Source: Sphingomicrobium aestuariivivum (GTDB lineage: Bacteria > Pseudomonadota > Alphaproteobacteria > Sphingomonadales > Sphingomonadaceae). Taken from it: 64,000 nt of DNA. Positions 1-7,912 of the stretch are shown piece after piece. The position numbers were made by a program, and so were the translations under genes. The stretch is from contig NZ_CP102629.1 in NCBI RefSeq assembly GCF_024721585.1, forward strand, positions 2,281,961 to 2,345,960, read 5' to 3'. A model generated the notes under the pieces. The model saw only the letters and a list, made by a program, of their open reading frames with translations, ran no database searches and was not told the origin of the DNA. The first letter of the stretch is position 1, and every line of letters starts with the position of its first letter.

Positions 1-363
1 GGGGAAGCTGACGCCCGGCACGCCGTCGAACTGGAAGGGGACGAGGAGGCCGTGCCAGTGCACCGACGTGTCCTCCTCGAGATTGTTGGTGACGTGAAGC
101 CGGACCTGCTGGCCCTCGCGAAGGTGGAGGAGCGGGCCGGGGACGCTGCCGTTGATGGCGACCGCATGGCCGCCGCGCGCACCAGTGGTGAAATGGTGGT
201 TGTCGATGGTGAGGCGGATGTCCTCGCCCATCAGCATGCCGAAGCCCTGCTTCGCATGGGTCAGCGACTGCCCCTTCGCCCAGGCGGGAACGGGGAGGGC
301 AGCGGCGGCACCGAGGCCGACGGCGCTGGTGATGAAATGGCGGCGGTTCAAGCTGATGGGCAT
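1..363 (-). CDS. copA: Multicopper oxidase, CopA-type copper resistance protein (3' end beyond window)
   Basis: Only the first 121 codons are in the window; the gene continues past position 1. The N-terminus has a twin-arginine signal (NRRHFI followed by an alanine-rich hydrophobic stretch ending near PAWA), so the protein should be exported folded to the periplasm. The mature part starts a type-3 cupredoxin domain: it has GSVPGPLLHLREGQ and the copper-ligand motif HWHG in a context typical of PcoA/CopA oxidases (HWHGLLVPFQFDGVPG). Members of this family oxidise Cu(I) in copper tolerance. Because the C-terminal copper sites are not visible, another periplasmic multicopper oxidase cannot be fully excluded. 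Confidence 0.85.
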   Translation of the reverse strand, partial: MPISLNRRHFITSAVGLGAAAALPVPAWAKGQSLTHAKQGFGMLMGEDIRLTIDNHHFTTGARGGHAVAINGSVPGPLLHLREGQQVRLHVTNNLEEDTSVHWHGLLVPFQFDGVPGVSFP

Positions 364-436
364 GGGGTCACACAGATAGGGGAAGAGGGTCGACCTGCCG
401 ATACCGTCAATGGGAAGGGGTGACCAGTGTCGCGGG

Positions 437-724
437 CTAGCGCTGGATCACGTCGTCCCAGTCGTCGTGCTTTTCCGCCTCTGCCTTCATGTAGGGGCAG
501 ACGGGAATGATCTTCCAGCCCTCGGCCCGCGACTTGTCGACCGCGGCCTGCGCGAGCTTGCCCGCGATGCCCTGGCCGCGCGCCGATGGCGGCACGAAGG
601 TATGGTCGATCATGATCAGCTCGGCATTGGTCCGGCTGAAGGTCATTTCGGCGTCCTCGTCGGCGCCCTCGGGACGGACGTGCCAGCGGCCGCGCCCGTC
701 TTTTTCTTCGAAAATGATGTCCAT
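437..724 (-). CDS. Small GNAT-family N-acetyltransferase (YjdJ-like), 95 aa
   Basis: A compact one-domain acetyltransferase of the YjdJ type. The acetyl-CoA pyrophosphate-binding loop is visible as RGQGIAGKL (residues 49-57), preceded by the beta-strand AELIMIDHTFV and followed by the typical tail GWKIIPVCPYMKAEAEKH. The 95-aa length is normal for this subfamily, which lacks the first part of a full GNAT fold. The chosen ATG starts MDIIFEE; the frame stays open far upstream, but that part overlaps the transporter gene in another frame. It lies 20 nt downstream of that transporter on the same strand and is probably co-transcribed. The substrate is unknown. Confidence 0.85.
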   Translation of the reverse strand: MDIIFEEKDGRGRWHVRPEGADEDAEMTFSRTNAELIMIDHTFVPPSARGQGIAGKLAQAAVDKSRAEGWKIIPVCPYMKAEAEKHDDWDDVIQR

Positions 725-744
725 GGAGAGCCGAACCCCCGAGG

Positions 745-1434
745 TCAGGCCGGAGTTGCCTCGGGCTTGGGCGCATCGAGGCGGCGGCCGATGGCGACCA
801 TCGCGTAGATGAGCGGCGGGAAGAGGACGGCCGAGAGGACGACCTTGGCGAGCATCTGGCCGATCATCAGGTTGGCGATCGGGAAGACGCCGTAGAAGGC
901 GACCGAGACGAAGATCAGCGTGTCCAAGGCCTGGCTGACCATGCCGGCGATGGCACTGCGCGCCCACAGGAGGCGGCCGCCGGGGCGGCGCAGCTTGTCG
1001 AAGATCCACACGTTGAGGAGCGTCGAAATGCCGTAGGCGAGGATGCCGCCGAGCCAGATGCGCGGGGTCGAGGAGAGGAGGAGGTTGAAGGCGGCGAGGC
1101 GCTCTTCCTCCATCTCGGGGGCCGCGGGCAGGCCGAGGATCAGCACCGTCAGCAGCGAGGAGATGATGAGCGGCACGAAGCCGAACAGGACCATGCGGCG
1201 GCCCGCGGTCGCACCGAACATCTCGGTCACCGCCGAGGAGGTGACGACCAGCATGAGGAAGGCGAAGATGCCCGCCTCGACCGCCAGCGTGCCGACGCCC
1301 GGCAGCGGGAATAGCTCCACCTGCTTGTTGGCGAAGACCCCCGCGATGCAGACCATGCCGCCGTAGAAGACGGCGAAGGCGAAGAGCGAGAGGGGGATGG
1401 CGGTAGGCGCGGGGCGCGAAGGCTGATCGATCAT
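745..1434 (-). CDS. yhhQ: Queuosine precursor transporter, YhhQ/VUT family
   Basis: A 229-aa inner-membrane protein with about six hydrophobic segments. The conserved family block is seen near residues 160-175 (MVSQALDTLIFVSVAF), together with the early GGMVCIAGVFANK region. YhhQ proteins import preQ0/preQ1 for queuosine modification of tRNA. It is the first gene of a minus-strand pair with the GNAT gene and is divergent from the adenosine kinase gene. I looked for a preQ1 riboswitch in the upstream 100 nt and did not see one. Confidence 0.88.
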   Translation of the reverse strand: MIDQPSRPAPTAIPLSLFAFAVFYGGMVCIAGVFANKQVELFPLPGVGTLAVEAGIFAFLMLVVTSSAVTEMFGATAGRRMVLFGFVPLIISSLLTVLILGLPAAPEMEEERLAAFNLLLSSTPRIWLGGILAYGISTLLNVWIFDKLRRPGGRLLWARSAIAGMVSQALDTLIFVSVAFYGVFPIANLMIGQMLAKVVLSAVLFPPLIYAMVAIGRRLDAPKPEATPA

Positions 1435-1480
1435 GACGCCCGTTGCTGCCCATTTTTGATGCAGAAGAAAAGGCTTTTCA

Positions 1481-1507
1481 TTGACGCTTAACCCCCGCGC
1501 CTATAGG
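1481..1507 (+). promoter_or_regulatory. Candidate housekeeping promoter for the adenosine kinase operon
   Basis: TTGACGC at 1481-1487, 12 nt, then CCTATAGG at 1500-1507. This matches the alphaproteobacterial (Caulobacter sigma-73) pattern TTGACGS-N10-14-GCTANAWC. The predicted start of transcription lies about 65 nt before the kinase ATG. The pattern was matched by eye. Confidence 0.5.
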
Positions 1508-1578
1508 CGGAGCGCCAATCCGGCGCGCCCCGTCGAGGGCCGGTGCCGATCCCTGTCCAGCTGCGTTCGAAAGTGAAG

Positions 1579-2571
1579 ATGTCCCAGAGCCGTTTCGATA
1601 TTGTCGCCATGGGCGATGCGATCGTCGACGTGATCGCGCCCGCGACCCCCGAGTTTCTCCGGCAGCATTGCCTGCCGGTGGGCTCGATGCAGCTGCTCAC
1701 CCCGCTCGAGGCCGACCATCTCTATGCCTCGATGGGCGTGGCCGAGGAACATTCGGGCGGCTCCGCGGCCAATTCGATGGCGGGCGTCGCCAGCCTCGGC
1801 GGCAAGGTCGCCTTCATCGGGCAGGTCGCCGACGACCAGTTCGGCACGATTTTCCGTCATGACCTCACCGCGCTCGGCGTGCATTTCGACACGCCGGCGC
1901 TCGAGGCCAATGCCGACTGCCCGACCGGCCGCTGCCTCATCCTCGTGACGCCCGACGGGCAGCGTACGATGAACACCGCGCCGGGCGCGAGCCACGAGCT
2001 CGTCGCGGGCGCGGTCAGCGAGGAGCTCGTGAAGGCGAGCCGCATCCTCTATCTCGAAGGCTACCTCTTCGGTCCCGACAAGCCGCGCGCGGCGATGATG
2101 GAAGCGCGAAAGATGGCGCATGCGGCGGGCAACGAGACCGCTTTCACCCTGTCCGAAAGCGTCATCATTTCCGAGCGGCGCGACCGCTTCACGCGCCTCA
2201 TCGAAGAAGGCGGGATCGACCTTCTCTTCTGCAACGACCATGAAGCCAAGCTGCTGACGGGGCATGACGACGTGCTTGCCGCCGAGGCCGCATTGGCGGC
2301 CAAGGTGAAGACCGCGGTCGTCACCCACGGCGCGGCGGGCGCGAGCGCCAACCGCGACGGCACGCGCGTGATGGTGCCGGCCGTGCCGATCGACGAGGTC
2401 GTCGACACCACCGGCGCGGGCGACCTGTTCGCGGCGGGCTTCCTTGCCGCCTACACCCGCGACAAGCCGATCGAGAAATGCCTCGAGACGGGCGCGATCT
2501 GCGCCGCCGAGGTGATCAGCCATTATGGCGCGCGGCCCGAGGCCGACCTGAAGGAACTGACCGAGCTGTGA
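1579..2571 (+). CDS. Adenosine kinase, PfkB family
   Basis: A 330-aa ribokinase-type sugar kinase. It starts FDIVAMGDAIVDV, has the substrate-binding GGSAANSMAGVASLGG block near residue 50, and the C-terminal PfkB signature DTTGAGDLFAAGF with the catalytic Asp in GAGD near residue 280. The adenosine kinase subgroup is suggested by the NSMAG motif and the genes beside it, so it probably phosphorylates adenosine to AMP. The ATG giving MSQSRFDI is preferred to the upstream ATG at 1543 because homology begins there. Its stop overlaps the GTG of the LOG gene (GTGA), so the two are translationally coupled. Confidence 0.88.
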   Translation: MSQSRFDIVAMGDAIVDVIAPATPEFLRQHCLPVGSMQLLTPLEADHLYASMGVAEEHSGGSAANSMAGVASLGGKVAFIGQVADDQFGTIFRHDLTALGVHFDTPALEANADCPTGRCLILVTPDGQRTMNTAPGASHELVAGAVSEELVKASRILYLEGYLFGPDKPRAAMMEARKMAHAAGNETAFTLSESVIISERRDRFTRLIEEGGIDLLFCNDHEAKLLTGHDDVLAAEAALAAKVKTAVVTHGAAGASANRDGTRVMVPAVPIDEVVDTTGAGDLFAAGFLAAYTRDKPIEKCLETGAICAAEVISHYGARPEADLKELTEL

Positions 2572-3152
2572 GCAAGAGCGACATCGGACGCATCGCCATC
2601 TATTGCGGGCACCAGGCGGGGGCAAACCCCGTCTATGCCGACATGGCGGTGAAGCTGGCCTCCGAAATGGCCAACCGCGGCATCGACCTCGTCTATGGCG
2701 GGGGCAAGCTGGGGCTTATGGGCATCGTCGCCGACACCGTCCTCGAGGCCGGCGGCAAGGTCTATGGGGTGATCCCCCAGAGCCTCGTCGATGTCGAGGT
2801 CGCGCATCCGGGGCTGACCGAACTGCATCCCGTACCGGGCATGCACGAGCGCAAGGCCAAGATGACCGAACTCACCGATGCCTTCGTCTGCCTGCCGGGC
2901 GGCATCGGCACGATGGACGAGCTGATGGAAGCCTGGACGTGGAATGCGCTGGGCTATCACGCCAAGCCCTTCTGCCTCCTGAACGTCAACGGCTTCTGGG
3001 ACGGGTTCGCGAGCTTCTGCGACCGCGTGGCCGACGAGGGCTTCATGTCGGCCGACCGCCGCCAGCAGCTCCTGATGGCGCATGACCCGGTCGAGGCCAT
3101 CGAAAAGCTGGACGAAGCGTCCAAGGCCCGCCAACAAGGCATGGTTTGGTAG
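2568..3152 (+). CDS. LOG-family (TIGR00730) nucleotide phosphoribohydrolase
   Basis: A 194-aa Rossmann-like protein with the diagnostic motif PGGIGTMDE near residue 110, and YGGGKLGLMG and GVIPQSL earlier. LOG proteins cleave nucleoside 5'-monophosphates (AMP, or cytokinin riboside monophosphate) to base and ribose 5-phosphate. The start is the GTG overlapping the adenosine kinase stop by 4 nt; the frame is open further upstream but homology starts at DIGRIAIYCGH. Its position after an adenosine kinase suggests a route adenosine to AMP to adenine plus ribose 5-phosphate, though that coupling is inferred. Confidence 0.88.
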   Translation: MSKSDIGRIAIYCGHQAGANPVYADMAVKLASEMANRGIDLVYGGGKLGLMGIVADTVLEAGGKVYGVIPQSLVDVEVAHPGLTELHPVPGMHERKAKMTELTDAFVCLPGGIGTMDELMEAWTWNALGYHAKPFCLLNVNGFWDGFASFCDRVADEGFMSADRRQQLLMAHDPVEAIEKLDEASKARQQGMVW

Positions 3153-3180
3153 AAGTTTAACGCCGGGGGAGGGCGATTAA

Positions 3181-4476
3181 GTGCAGATTCTCATGAGCTT
3201 CGCGGGGATCGCGCTGATCCTCCTTCTCGCCTTCCTCCTGTCGAACGACAAGAAGGCCATCCGCCTGCGCGTCGTCGGCGCGGCCTTCGCGCTGCAGGCG
3301 GGGATCGCGGGCCTCGTGCTGGCCACCGACTGGGGCGCGCGCGTCCTTGAATGGATGGCGGGCGGCGTGTCCTCGCTGCTCGGCTATTCGGCGGCGGGCA
3401 CCCAGTTCATCTTCGGGCCGATCGCCAGCCCCGAAATCGGCGGCAACAGCTTCGCCATCGCCGCGCTGCCGGTCATCATCTTCTTCGCCGCGCTCATCAG
3501 CATCCTTTATTATCTCGGCGTGATGCAGCTGATCATCAAATGGGTCGGCGGCGCGCTCCAGAAGATCACCGGCATCTCCAAGGTCGAGAGCCTTGCCGCG
3601 GCGGCCAACATCTTCGTCGGCCAGTCGGAAAGCCCTCTGGTGGTGAAGCCCTATCTCGCCGCGCTTCCGCCGCAGAAGATCTTCACGATCATGTCGGTCG
3701 GCATGGCGGGCGTCGCGGGCACGATCCTCGCGGCCTATGCGGCGATGGGCATCGACATCGAATTCCTGCTCGCCGCCGCCTTCATGTCGGCGCCGGGCGG
3801 GATCCTCATGGCCAAGATCATCATGCCCGACCCCAGGGTCGCGGTGGCCGCCGGAGATGACGCCGAGCTGGCCGAGCAGGGCCGCAGCCCGAAGGGCGGC
3901 GCGGCCGCGGCGCTCAACGACCATGTCGACGAGGTCGACGCGCATGACGGCGAGGAAAAGCCCGCCAACATCATCATGGCCGCCGCCATGGGCGCGCAGA
4001 CGGGCGTGAAGCTCGCCGTCGCGGTCGCCGCGATGGTGCTGAGTTTCGTCGCGCTGGTGGCGCTGGCCAACGGCATCCTCGGCGGCGTCGGCGGCTGGTT
4101 CGGCCTCGAGGACCTGACCTTCCAGAAGATCGTCGGCTTCATCTTCCAGCCGATCATGTACCTCATCGGCGTGCCGTGGGAGGAAGCCAATATCGCTGGT
4201 GGCCTGTTCGGCACCAAGGTCGTGCTCAACGAGTTCGTCGCCTTCATCGACCTCGGCGCGCTCGAGGGCCTGTCCCAGCGCACGGTGGCGATCGTGACCT
4301 TCGCGCTGTGCGGTTTCGCGAACTTCTCGTCGATCGCGATCCAGATGGCGGTGACCGGCGGGCTCGCGCCCAACCAGCGTCCTGTGATCGCCAAGCTGGG
4401 GCTGCGTGCGCTGGCCGCGGGTTCGCTCGCCAACCTGATGAGCGCGGCGCTGGCGGGGCTTCTGCTGTCGCTTTGA
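3181..4476 (+). CDS. Concentrative nucleoside transporter, NupC/CNT family
   Basis: A 431-aa inner-membrane carrier that starts with GTG after a strong purine-rich ribosome site (GGGGGAGGG, 3165-3173). It has the two CNT hallmark regions: VGQSESPLVVKPYL (nucleoside/ion-binding hairpin) near residue 145, and GTKVVLNEFVAFIDL near residue 345, followed by the CGFANFSSIAIQ block. A hydrophilic loop around residues 215-265 is rich in Asp, Glu and Ala. It should import nucleosides with a cation. It follows the kinase and LOG genes by 28 nt and completes an uptake-and-salvage unit. Confidence 0.92.
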   Translation: MQILMSFAGIALILLLAFLLSNDKKAIRLRVVGAAFALQAGIAGLVLATDWGARVLEWMAGGVSSLLGYSAAGTQFIFGPIASPEIGGNSFAIAALPVIIFFAALISILYYLGVMQLIIKWVGGALQKITGISKVESLAAAANIFVGQSESPLVVKPYLAALPPQKIFTIMSVGMAGVAGTILAAYAAMGIDIEFLLAAAFMSAPGGILMAKIIMPDPRVAVAAGDDAELAEQGRSPKGGAAAALNDHVDEVDAHDGEEKPANIIMAAAMGAQTGVKLAVAVAAMVLSFVALVALANGILGGVGGWFGLEDLTFQKIVGFIFQPIMYLIGVPWEEANIAGGLFGTKVVLNEFVAFIDLGALEGLSQRTVAIVTFALCGFANFSSIAIQMAVTGGLAPNQRPVIAKLGLRALAAGSLANLMSAALAGLLLSL

Positions 4477-4499
4477 CGCGGGTCAATTGCGCCTTAAGC
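4473..4499 (+). promoter_or_regulatory. Candidate promoter for the oxygenase/PhnA-like/thioesterase operon
   Basis: TTGACGC at 4473-4479 overlaps the stop codon of the nucleoside transporter gene. After 12 nt comes CCTTAAGC at 4492-4499, similar to GCTANAWC. The predicted 5' leader is about 18 nt. Matched by eye. Confidence 0.45.
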
Positions 4500-4522
4500 T
4501 GTTGAGGGCTAAAGGCGCTGCC

Positions 4523-5464
4523 ATGACCAACGTAATCACCAGTGAAAGCGTCGCGACCGTCAGCCTCAAGGACGATCCCGATACGCTCGCCCGCGATCTG
4601 GGCAACAGCTTCGTCAACTATGGTTTCGCCATCGTGCGCGACCATGGCATCCCGCAGGACCTCATCGACGAGGCCTATGAAAAGGCCGCGGCCTTCTTCG
4701 CGCTGCCCGAGAGTGTGAAGAAGAAATACCATGTCGAGGGTGGCGGCGGTGCGCGTGGCTACACGCCCTTCGGCATCGAGACCGCCAAGGGCCACAAGGC
4801 CTATGACCTCAAGGAATTCTACCATGTCGGGCGCGACCTGCCCGAGGGTCACCGTTTCCGCGACCATATGGCCGACAATGTCTGGCCCGAGGAAGTTGAA
4901 AGCTTCGAGACGACCTTCAAGAAGCTCTATGCCGAGTTCGACAAGGCGGGCGAGCGCCTGCTCCGCGCCGTCGCGCGCTTCCTCGACATCGACGAGGAAT
5001 ATCTGGTCGATGCGATCGAGGACGGCAACAGCGTGATGCGCATGCTGCATTACCCGCCGATCCCCGCGCAGCCGGGCGAACATATCCGCGCTGGCGCGCA
5101 TGGCGACATCAACGCCATCACGCTGCTGCTGGGTGCCGAGGAAGCGGGTCTCCAGCTCCTCACGCAGGACGGCGAATGGCTCGACGTGAAGCCCAAGGAT
5201 GGCGAGCTTGCGATCAACATCGGCGACATGCTCGACCGGCTGACCAACGGCTATTTGCCCTCGACCCAGCACCGCGTGATCAACCCCACGCCCGAGCGCG
5301 CGTCCAACTCGCGCTACTCGATGCCCTTCTTCCTGCACTTCCGTTCGGACTTCGAGATCAAGGCGCTGCCGAACTGCGTGCCCGAGGGCGAAGAGCCGAA
5401 GAACCCGCCGATCACCGCGGACGAATATCTCCAGCAGCGTCTGGCGGAGATCAAGCTCAAGTGA
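4523..5464 (+). CDS. Isopenicillin N synthase-like 2-oxoglutarate/Fe(II) dioxygenase
   Basis: A 313-aa double-stranded beta-helix oxygenase of the plant-type (IPNS-like) superfamily. The N-terminal DIOX_N region is seen as SFVNYGFAIVRDHGIP and the catalytic domain as AHGDINAITLLLG, giving the H-x-D iron ligands. The distal His is in STQHRVINP, and the 2OG-binding Arg/Ser is seen as ASNSRYSMPFFLH. It is soluble and the substrate is unknown. The ATG at 4523 fits the homologous N-terminus better than the upstream start at 4487. Its stop overlaps the GTG of the next gene. Confidence 0.9.
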   Translation: MTNVITSESVATVSLKDDPDTLARDLGNSFVNYGFAIVRDHGIPQDLIDEAYEKAAAFFALPESVKKKYHVEGGGGARGYTPFGIETAKGHKAYDLKEFYHVGRDLPEGHRFRDHMADNVWPEEVESFETTFKKLYAEFDKAGERLLRAVARFLDIDEEYLVDAIEDGNSVMRMLHYPPIPAQPGEHIRAGAHGDINAITLLLGAEEAGLQLLTQDGEWLDVKPKDGELAINIGDMLDRLTNGYLPSTQHRVINPTPERASNSRYSMPFFLHFRSDFEIKALPNCVPEGEEPKNPPITADEYLQQRLAEIKLK

Positions 5465-5790
5465 GCGATGACGAATGGGCCTATGACGAGGTGACGGGCG
5501 ACTGGATGCCCTCCTCGGAACTGGCCGAAAAGCAGGCGACACGCGCCGCCGCCGCTGCCGCATCCGACGAGGATGCGGTGGTGGTGCGCGACGCGGTTGG
5601 CAACCTGCTGGCCGACGGCGATTCCGTCACGCTGGCCAAGGACCTCGAGGTGAAGGGGGCGGGGCAAACGCTGAAGCGCGGCACGCTCATCCCCTCCATC
5701 CGCCTGACCGGCGACGCGCAGGAAATCGACTGCAAATATCCCGGCATCAAGGGCCTCGTCCTGCGCGCCGAATTCGTGAAGAAGCGCTAG
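5461..5790 (+). CDS. PhnA/YjdM C-terminal domain protein lacking the zinc ribbon
   Basis: A 109-aa protein whose last 75 residues match the PhnA (YjdM) domain: VVRDAVGNLLADGDSVTLAKD, then VKGAGQTLKRG and a terminal EFVKKR. E. coli YjdM begins with a CxxC zinc ribbon. Here the first 35 residues are short, acidic and alanine-rich, with no paired cysteines. Despite the old name, a phosphonate role is not established for this family. It starts at a GTG overlapping the oxygenase stop (GTGA), and its own stop overlaps the next start (TAGTG), so the three genes form a tightly coupled operon. Confidence 0.85.
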   Translation: MSDDEWAYDEVTGDWMPSSELAEKQATRAAAAAASDEDAVVVRDAVGNLLADGDSVTLAKDLEVKGAGQTLKRGTLIPSIRLTGDAQEIDCKYPGIKGLVLRAEFVKKR

Positions 5791-6578
5791 TGGCGCGGCT
5801 TGCAGAGAGTTTCGACGCGCTGAGGCGCGATGGCGACCGCTTTACCATCACCGCGCCAGAGGCGTGGGCGCAGGGGCGCACGCTTTATGGCGGGATGACG
5901 ATGGCGCTCGCCCATGAGGCGGCGCGGCGCTATTTCGACGACCTTCCACCGCTGCGCAGCGCGCAATGCGTGTTCGTCGGCCCGGCGGCGGGGCGCGTGC
6001 ATTTCCTGCCCGGCATCCTGCGCAAGGGTCGCTCGACGACGATGGTCGCGGTCGAGGCAGTGAGCGACGACGGGCCGGTGCTGCGCGCGAGTTTTGTCTT
6101 CGGGTCGAGCCGTGACAGCGCGGTGGCAGTGGAGGCGCCGGGGCTACCCGAAGTCTCGACGCCGGATGAGGCGATCCCGCTGTTCGCGACGGGCAACGAG
6201 CGCGCGCCCGGGTTCACCGCCAATTTCGACATGCGCCTCGGCGGCGGCGCGCAGGGCGTGTCGGGGGGCGAGCCGATGATGGCGACCTGGGCGAAGTTTC
6301 GCGACCCGCCCGGCGGCGATCCGGTGTCGGCGCTGCTGGCGCTCGCCGATGCGCCGCCGCCCGCCGCCATCACCCGTTTCCCGCAGGTCGCGCCGCTGTC
6401 GAGCGTGACGTGGCACATCGACCTTGTCGCCCGGCCCGAGGAGGTCGACGGCTGGCACCTCTTGCGCGCGGAAGCCGAGCATTCGGGCGAGGGGATGACG
6501 ACACAGGATATGAAACTGTGGCGCGAGGACGGGCAGTTGCTTGCCATCGGCCGCCAGAATATCGCGATCTTCGCCTAG
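5790..6578 (+). CDS. Acyl-CoA thioesterase-like protein, double hotdog (TesB-type)
   Basis: A 262-aa protein with two hotdog halves. The first carries the conserved GRTLYGGMTMALAHEAA helix near residues 28-44 and the SAQCVFVGPA strand; the second has APLSSVTWHIDLV and ends LLAIGRQNIAIF, typical of TesB-like thioesterases. It probably hydrolyses an acyl-CoA in the cytoplasm. The GTG start overlaps the PhnA-like stop by one base. It is convergent with the SDR gene, 14 nt away, with no clear terminator between them. Confidence 0.85.
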   Translation: MARLAESFDALRRDGDRFTITAPEAWAQGRTLYGGMTMALAHEAARRYFDDLPPLRSAQCVFVGPAAGRVHFLPGILRKGRSTTMVAVEAVSDDGPVLRASFVFGSSRDSAVAVEAPGLPEVSTPDEAIPLFATGNERAPGFTANFDMRLGGGAQGVSGGEPMMATWAKFRDPPGGDPVSALLALADAPPPAAITRFPQVAPLSSVTWHIDLVARPEEVDGWHLLRAEAEHSGEGMTTQDMKLWREDGQLLAIGRQNIAIFA

Positions 6579-6592
6579 CCGCGAGAAACGCT

Positions 6593-7378
6593 CTAGGAAC
6601 CGCGTTTCTTCTGTCCCGCCGCGACCATCTTGAGGAGTGTCTTGCGCGGCACGAAGGGGACGATGCGCTTCAACAGGATCGAGAGCTTGCGCTCGTTGAT
6701 GGTGATGAGATCGCCCTTCATCATGGCGTCATAGCCATGCTGCGCGACCGACAGCGGCGAAGCGCCGCCCTGCTTGACCATCTGCGTGTCGCGAAGGTCG
6801 GCGCGGTCGGCGAATTCGGTCTCGACATAGCCCGGCGCCAGCGCGGTCACGGTGACGCCGGTATCGCGCAATTCCTGGGCCAGCGCCTGGCTGTAGCTGT
6901 TCACGAAGGCCTTGGTGGCGAAATAGACCGCCTGGCCGGGGCCGGGCACGAAACCCGCGGTCGAGCCGACGTTGAGGATCCTGCCCGAACCGCGCGTGAC
7001 CATGTCCTTGGCAACCAGCCATGTCAGCGTGACGAGCGCTTTCACATTGAGGTCGATCATGCCCATCTCGGTGCCGATGTCGCGCGCGAGATGCTTGCCG
7101 CCGCCGCCGAAACCGGCGTTGTTGATAAGAATGTCGGGGGTGAGGCCGGCAGTGGTGACCTTCTCGTAGAGCGCCTTGGCCTCCGCATGGCCCGACAGGT
7201 CGTGGGGAAAGACATGGACGGTAATGCCATGGCCTTTCTCGAGCTCGTCCTTGAGGGCCTTGAGTTCATCCTCGCGGCGCGCGGTGATGGCGAGATCGCC
7301 GCCCTTGGCCGCATGGAGCCGGGCGAATTCCTTGCCGATGCCTGCCGAGGCACCGGTGATGAGGGCGAGATTGGGCAT
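6593..7378 (-). CDS. Short-chain dehydrogenase/reductase (SDR)
   Basis: A 261-aa classical SDR. The NAD(P)-binding motif GASAGIGKEFA is at residues 9-19, the NNAG motif follows near residue 87, the catalytic Ser lies in ILNVGSTAGF, and YFATK supplies the Tyr and Lys. The ATG at 7378 has a good ribosome site (GGAGAAACAT). A longer reading frame upstream overlaps the cytidine deaminase and is rejected. The C-terminal RKTLLKMVAAGQKKRGS tail is basic. The substrate is unknown; acylglycerol- or steroid-type reductases are close in style. Confidence 0.9.
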   Translation of the reverse strand: MPNLALITGASAGIGKEFARLHAAKGGDLAITARREDELKALKDELEKGHGITVHVFPHDLSGHAEAKALYEKVTTAGLTPDILINNAGFGGGGKHLARDIGTEMGMIDLNVKALVTLTWLVAKDMVTRGSGRILNVGSTAGFVPGPGQAVYFATKAFVNSYSQALAQELRDTGVTVTALAPGYVETEFADRADLRDTQMVKQGGASPLSVAQHGYDAMMKGDLITINERKLSILLKRIVPFVPRKTLLKMVAAGQKKRGS

Positions 7379-7421
7379 ATGTTTCTCCGCTCTTTGACGG
7401 GAAGAACGGAGCGGAGGGGCC

Positions 7422-7865
7422 TTAGGCTCCATCCTCGAGGTTCTTCGGCCCGAAGCCGTGCGGCAGGATCGCCTCGATGCGGAGCCGCTCGAGCGCTTCG
7501 CCGTCGCCCGATGCTGCAAGGATCTCGATATCGCGGCCCGACAAATGCGCGGCCTCGAGGATCGCTTGGCGGCAGCCGCCGCAGGGGGTGACGGGAGCCG
7601 CGCCGCTGAGCGCTTCGCCCGAACCGTCGCCGCCCGCCACCGCGATGCGTTTCACCTTGTCGAGGCCGAAGGCGTGGCAAGCGGTGGTCAGTGCCGACTG
7701 TTCGGCGCACAGGCCGAGGCGGTAGCAGGCGTTTTCCATGTTGGCGCCGGTGACGATCTCGCCGTCCACGCTCTCGATCGCGCAGCCCACCGAGAAGCCC
7801 GAATAAGGGGCATAGGCCTTGAGGGCGGCGGAACGGGCGAGCGCGATGAGTTCTTTTTCGGTCAT
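7422..7865 (-). CDS. cdd: Cytidine deaminase
   Basis: A 147-aa homotetrameric-type deaminase. The zinc site is complete: CAEQ at about residues 53-56 supplies the Cys ligand and catalytic Glu, and PCGGCRQ near residue 90 supplies two more Cys. The NxEN substrate motif is seen as GANMENACYRLG. It converts cytidine and deoxycytidine to uridine forms. The start MTEKEL at 7865 follows homology; the frame runs further upstream into the divergent 5'-nucleotidase gene. Together with the nucleotidase it fits the nucleoside-salvage theme of this region. Confidence 0.93.
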   Translation of the reverse strand: MTEKELIALARSAALKAYAPYSGFSVGCAIESVDGEIVTGANMENACYRLGLCAEQSALTTACHAFGLDKVKRIAVAGGDGSGEALSGAAPVTPCGGCRQAILEAAHLSGRDIEILAASGDGEALERLRIEAILPHGFGPKNLEDGA

Positions 7866-7912
7866 GACATTGTCTCTAGGCGCGGCTAGCCAGCCCCGCA
7901 AAGGAGTTTTGA

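Noticed and set aside
1435..1540. preQ1 riboswitch ahead of yhhQ
   Set aside because: No preQ1-I type hairpin with an A-rich tail or preQ1-II fold could be drawn in the minus-strand leader.
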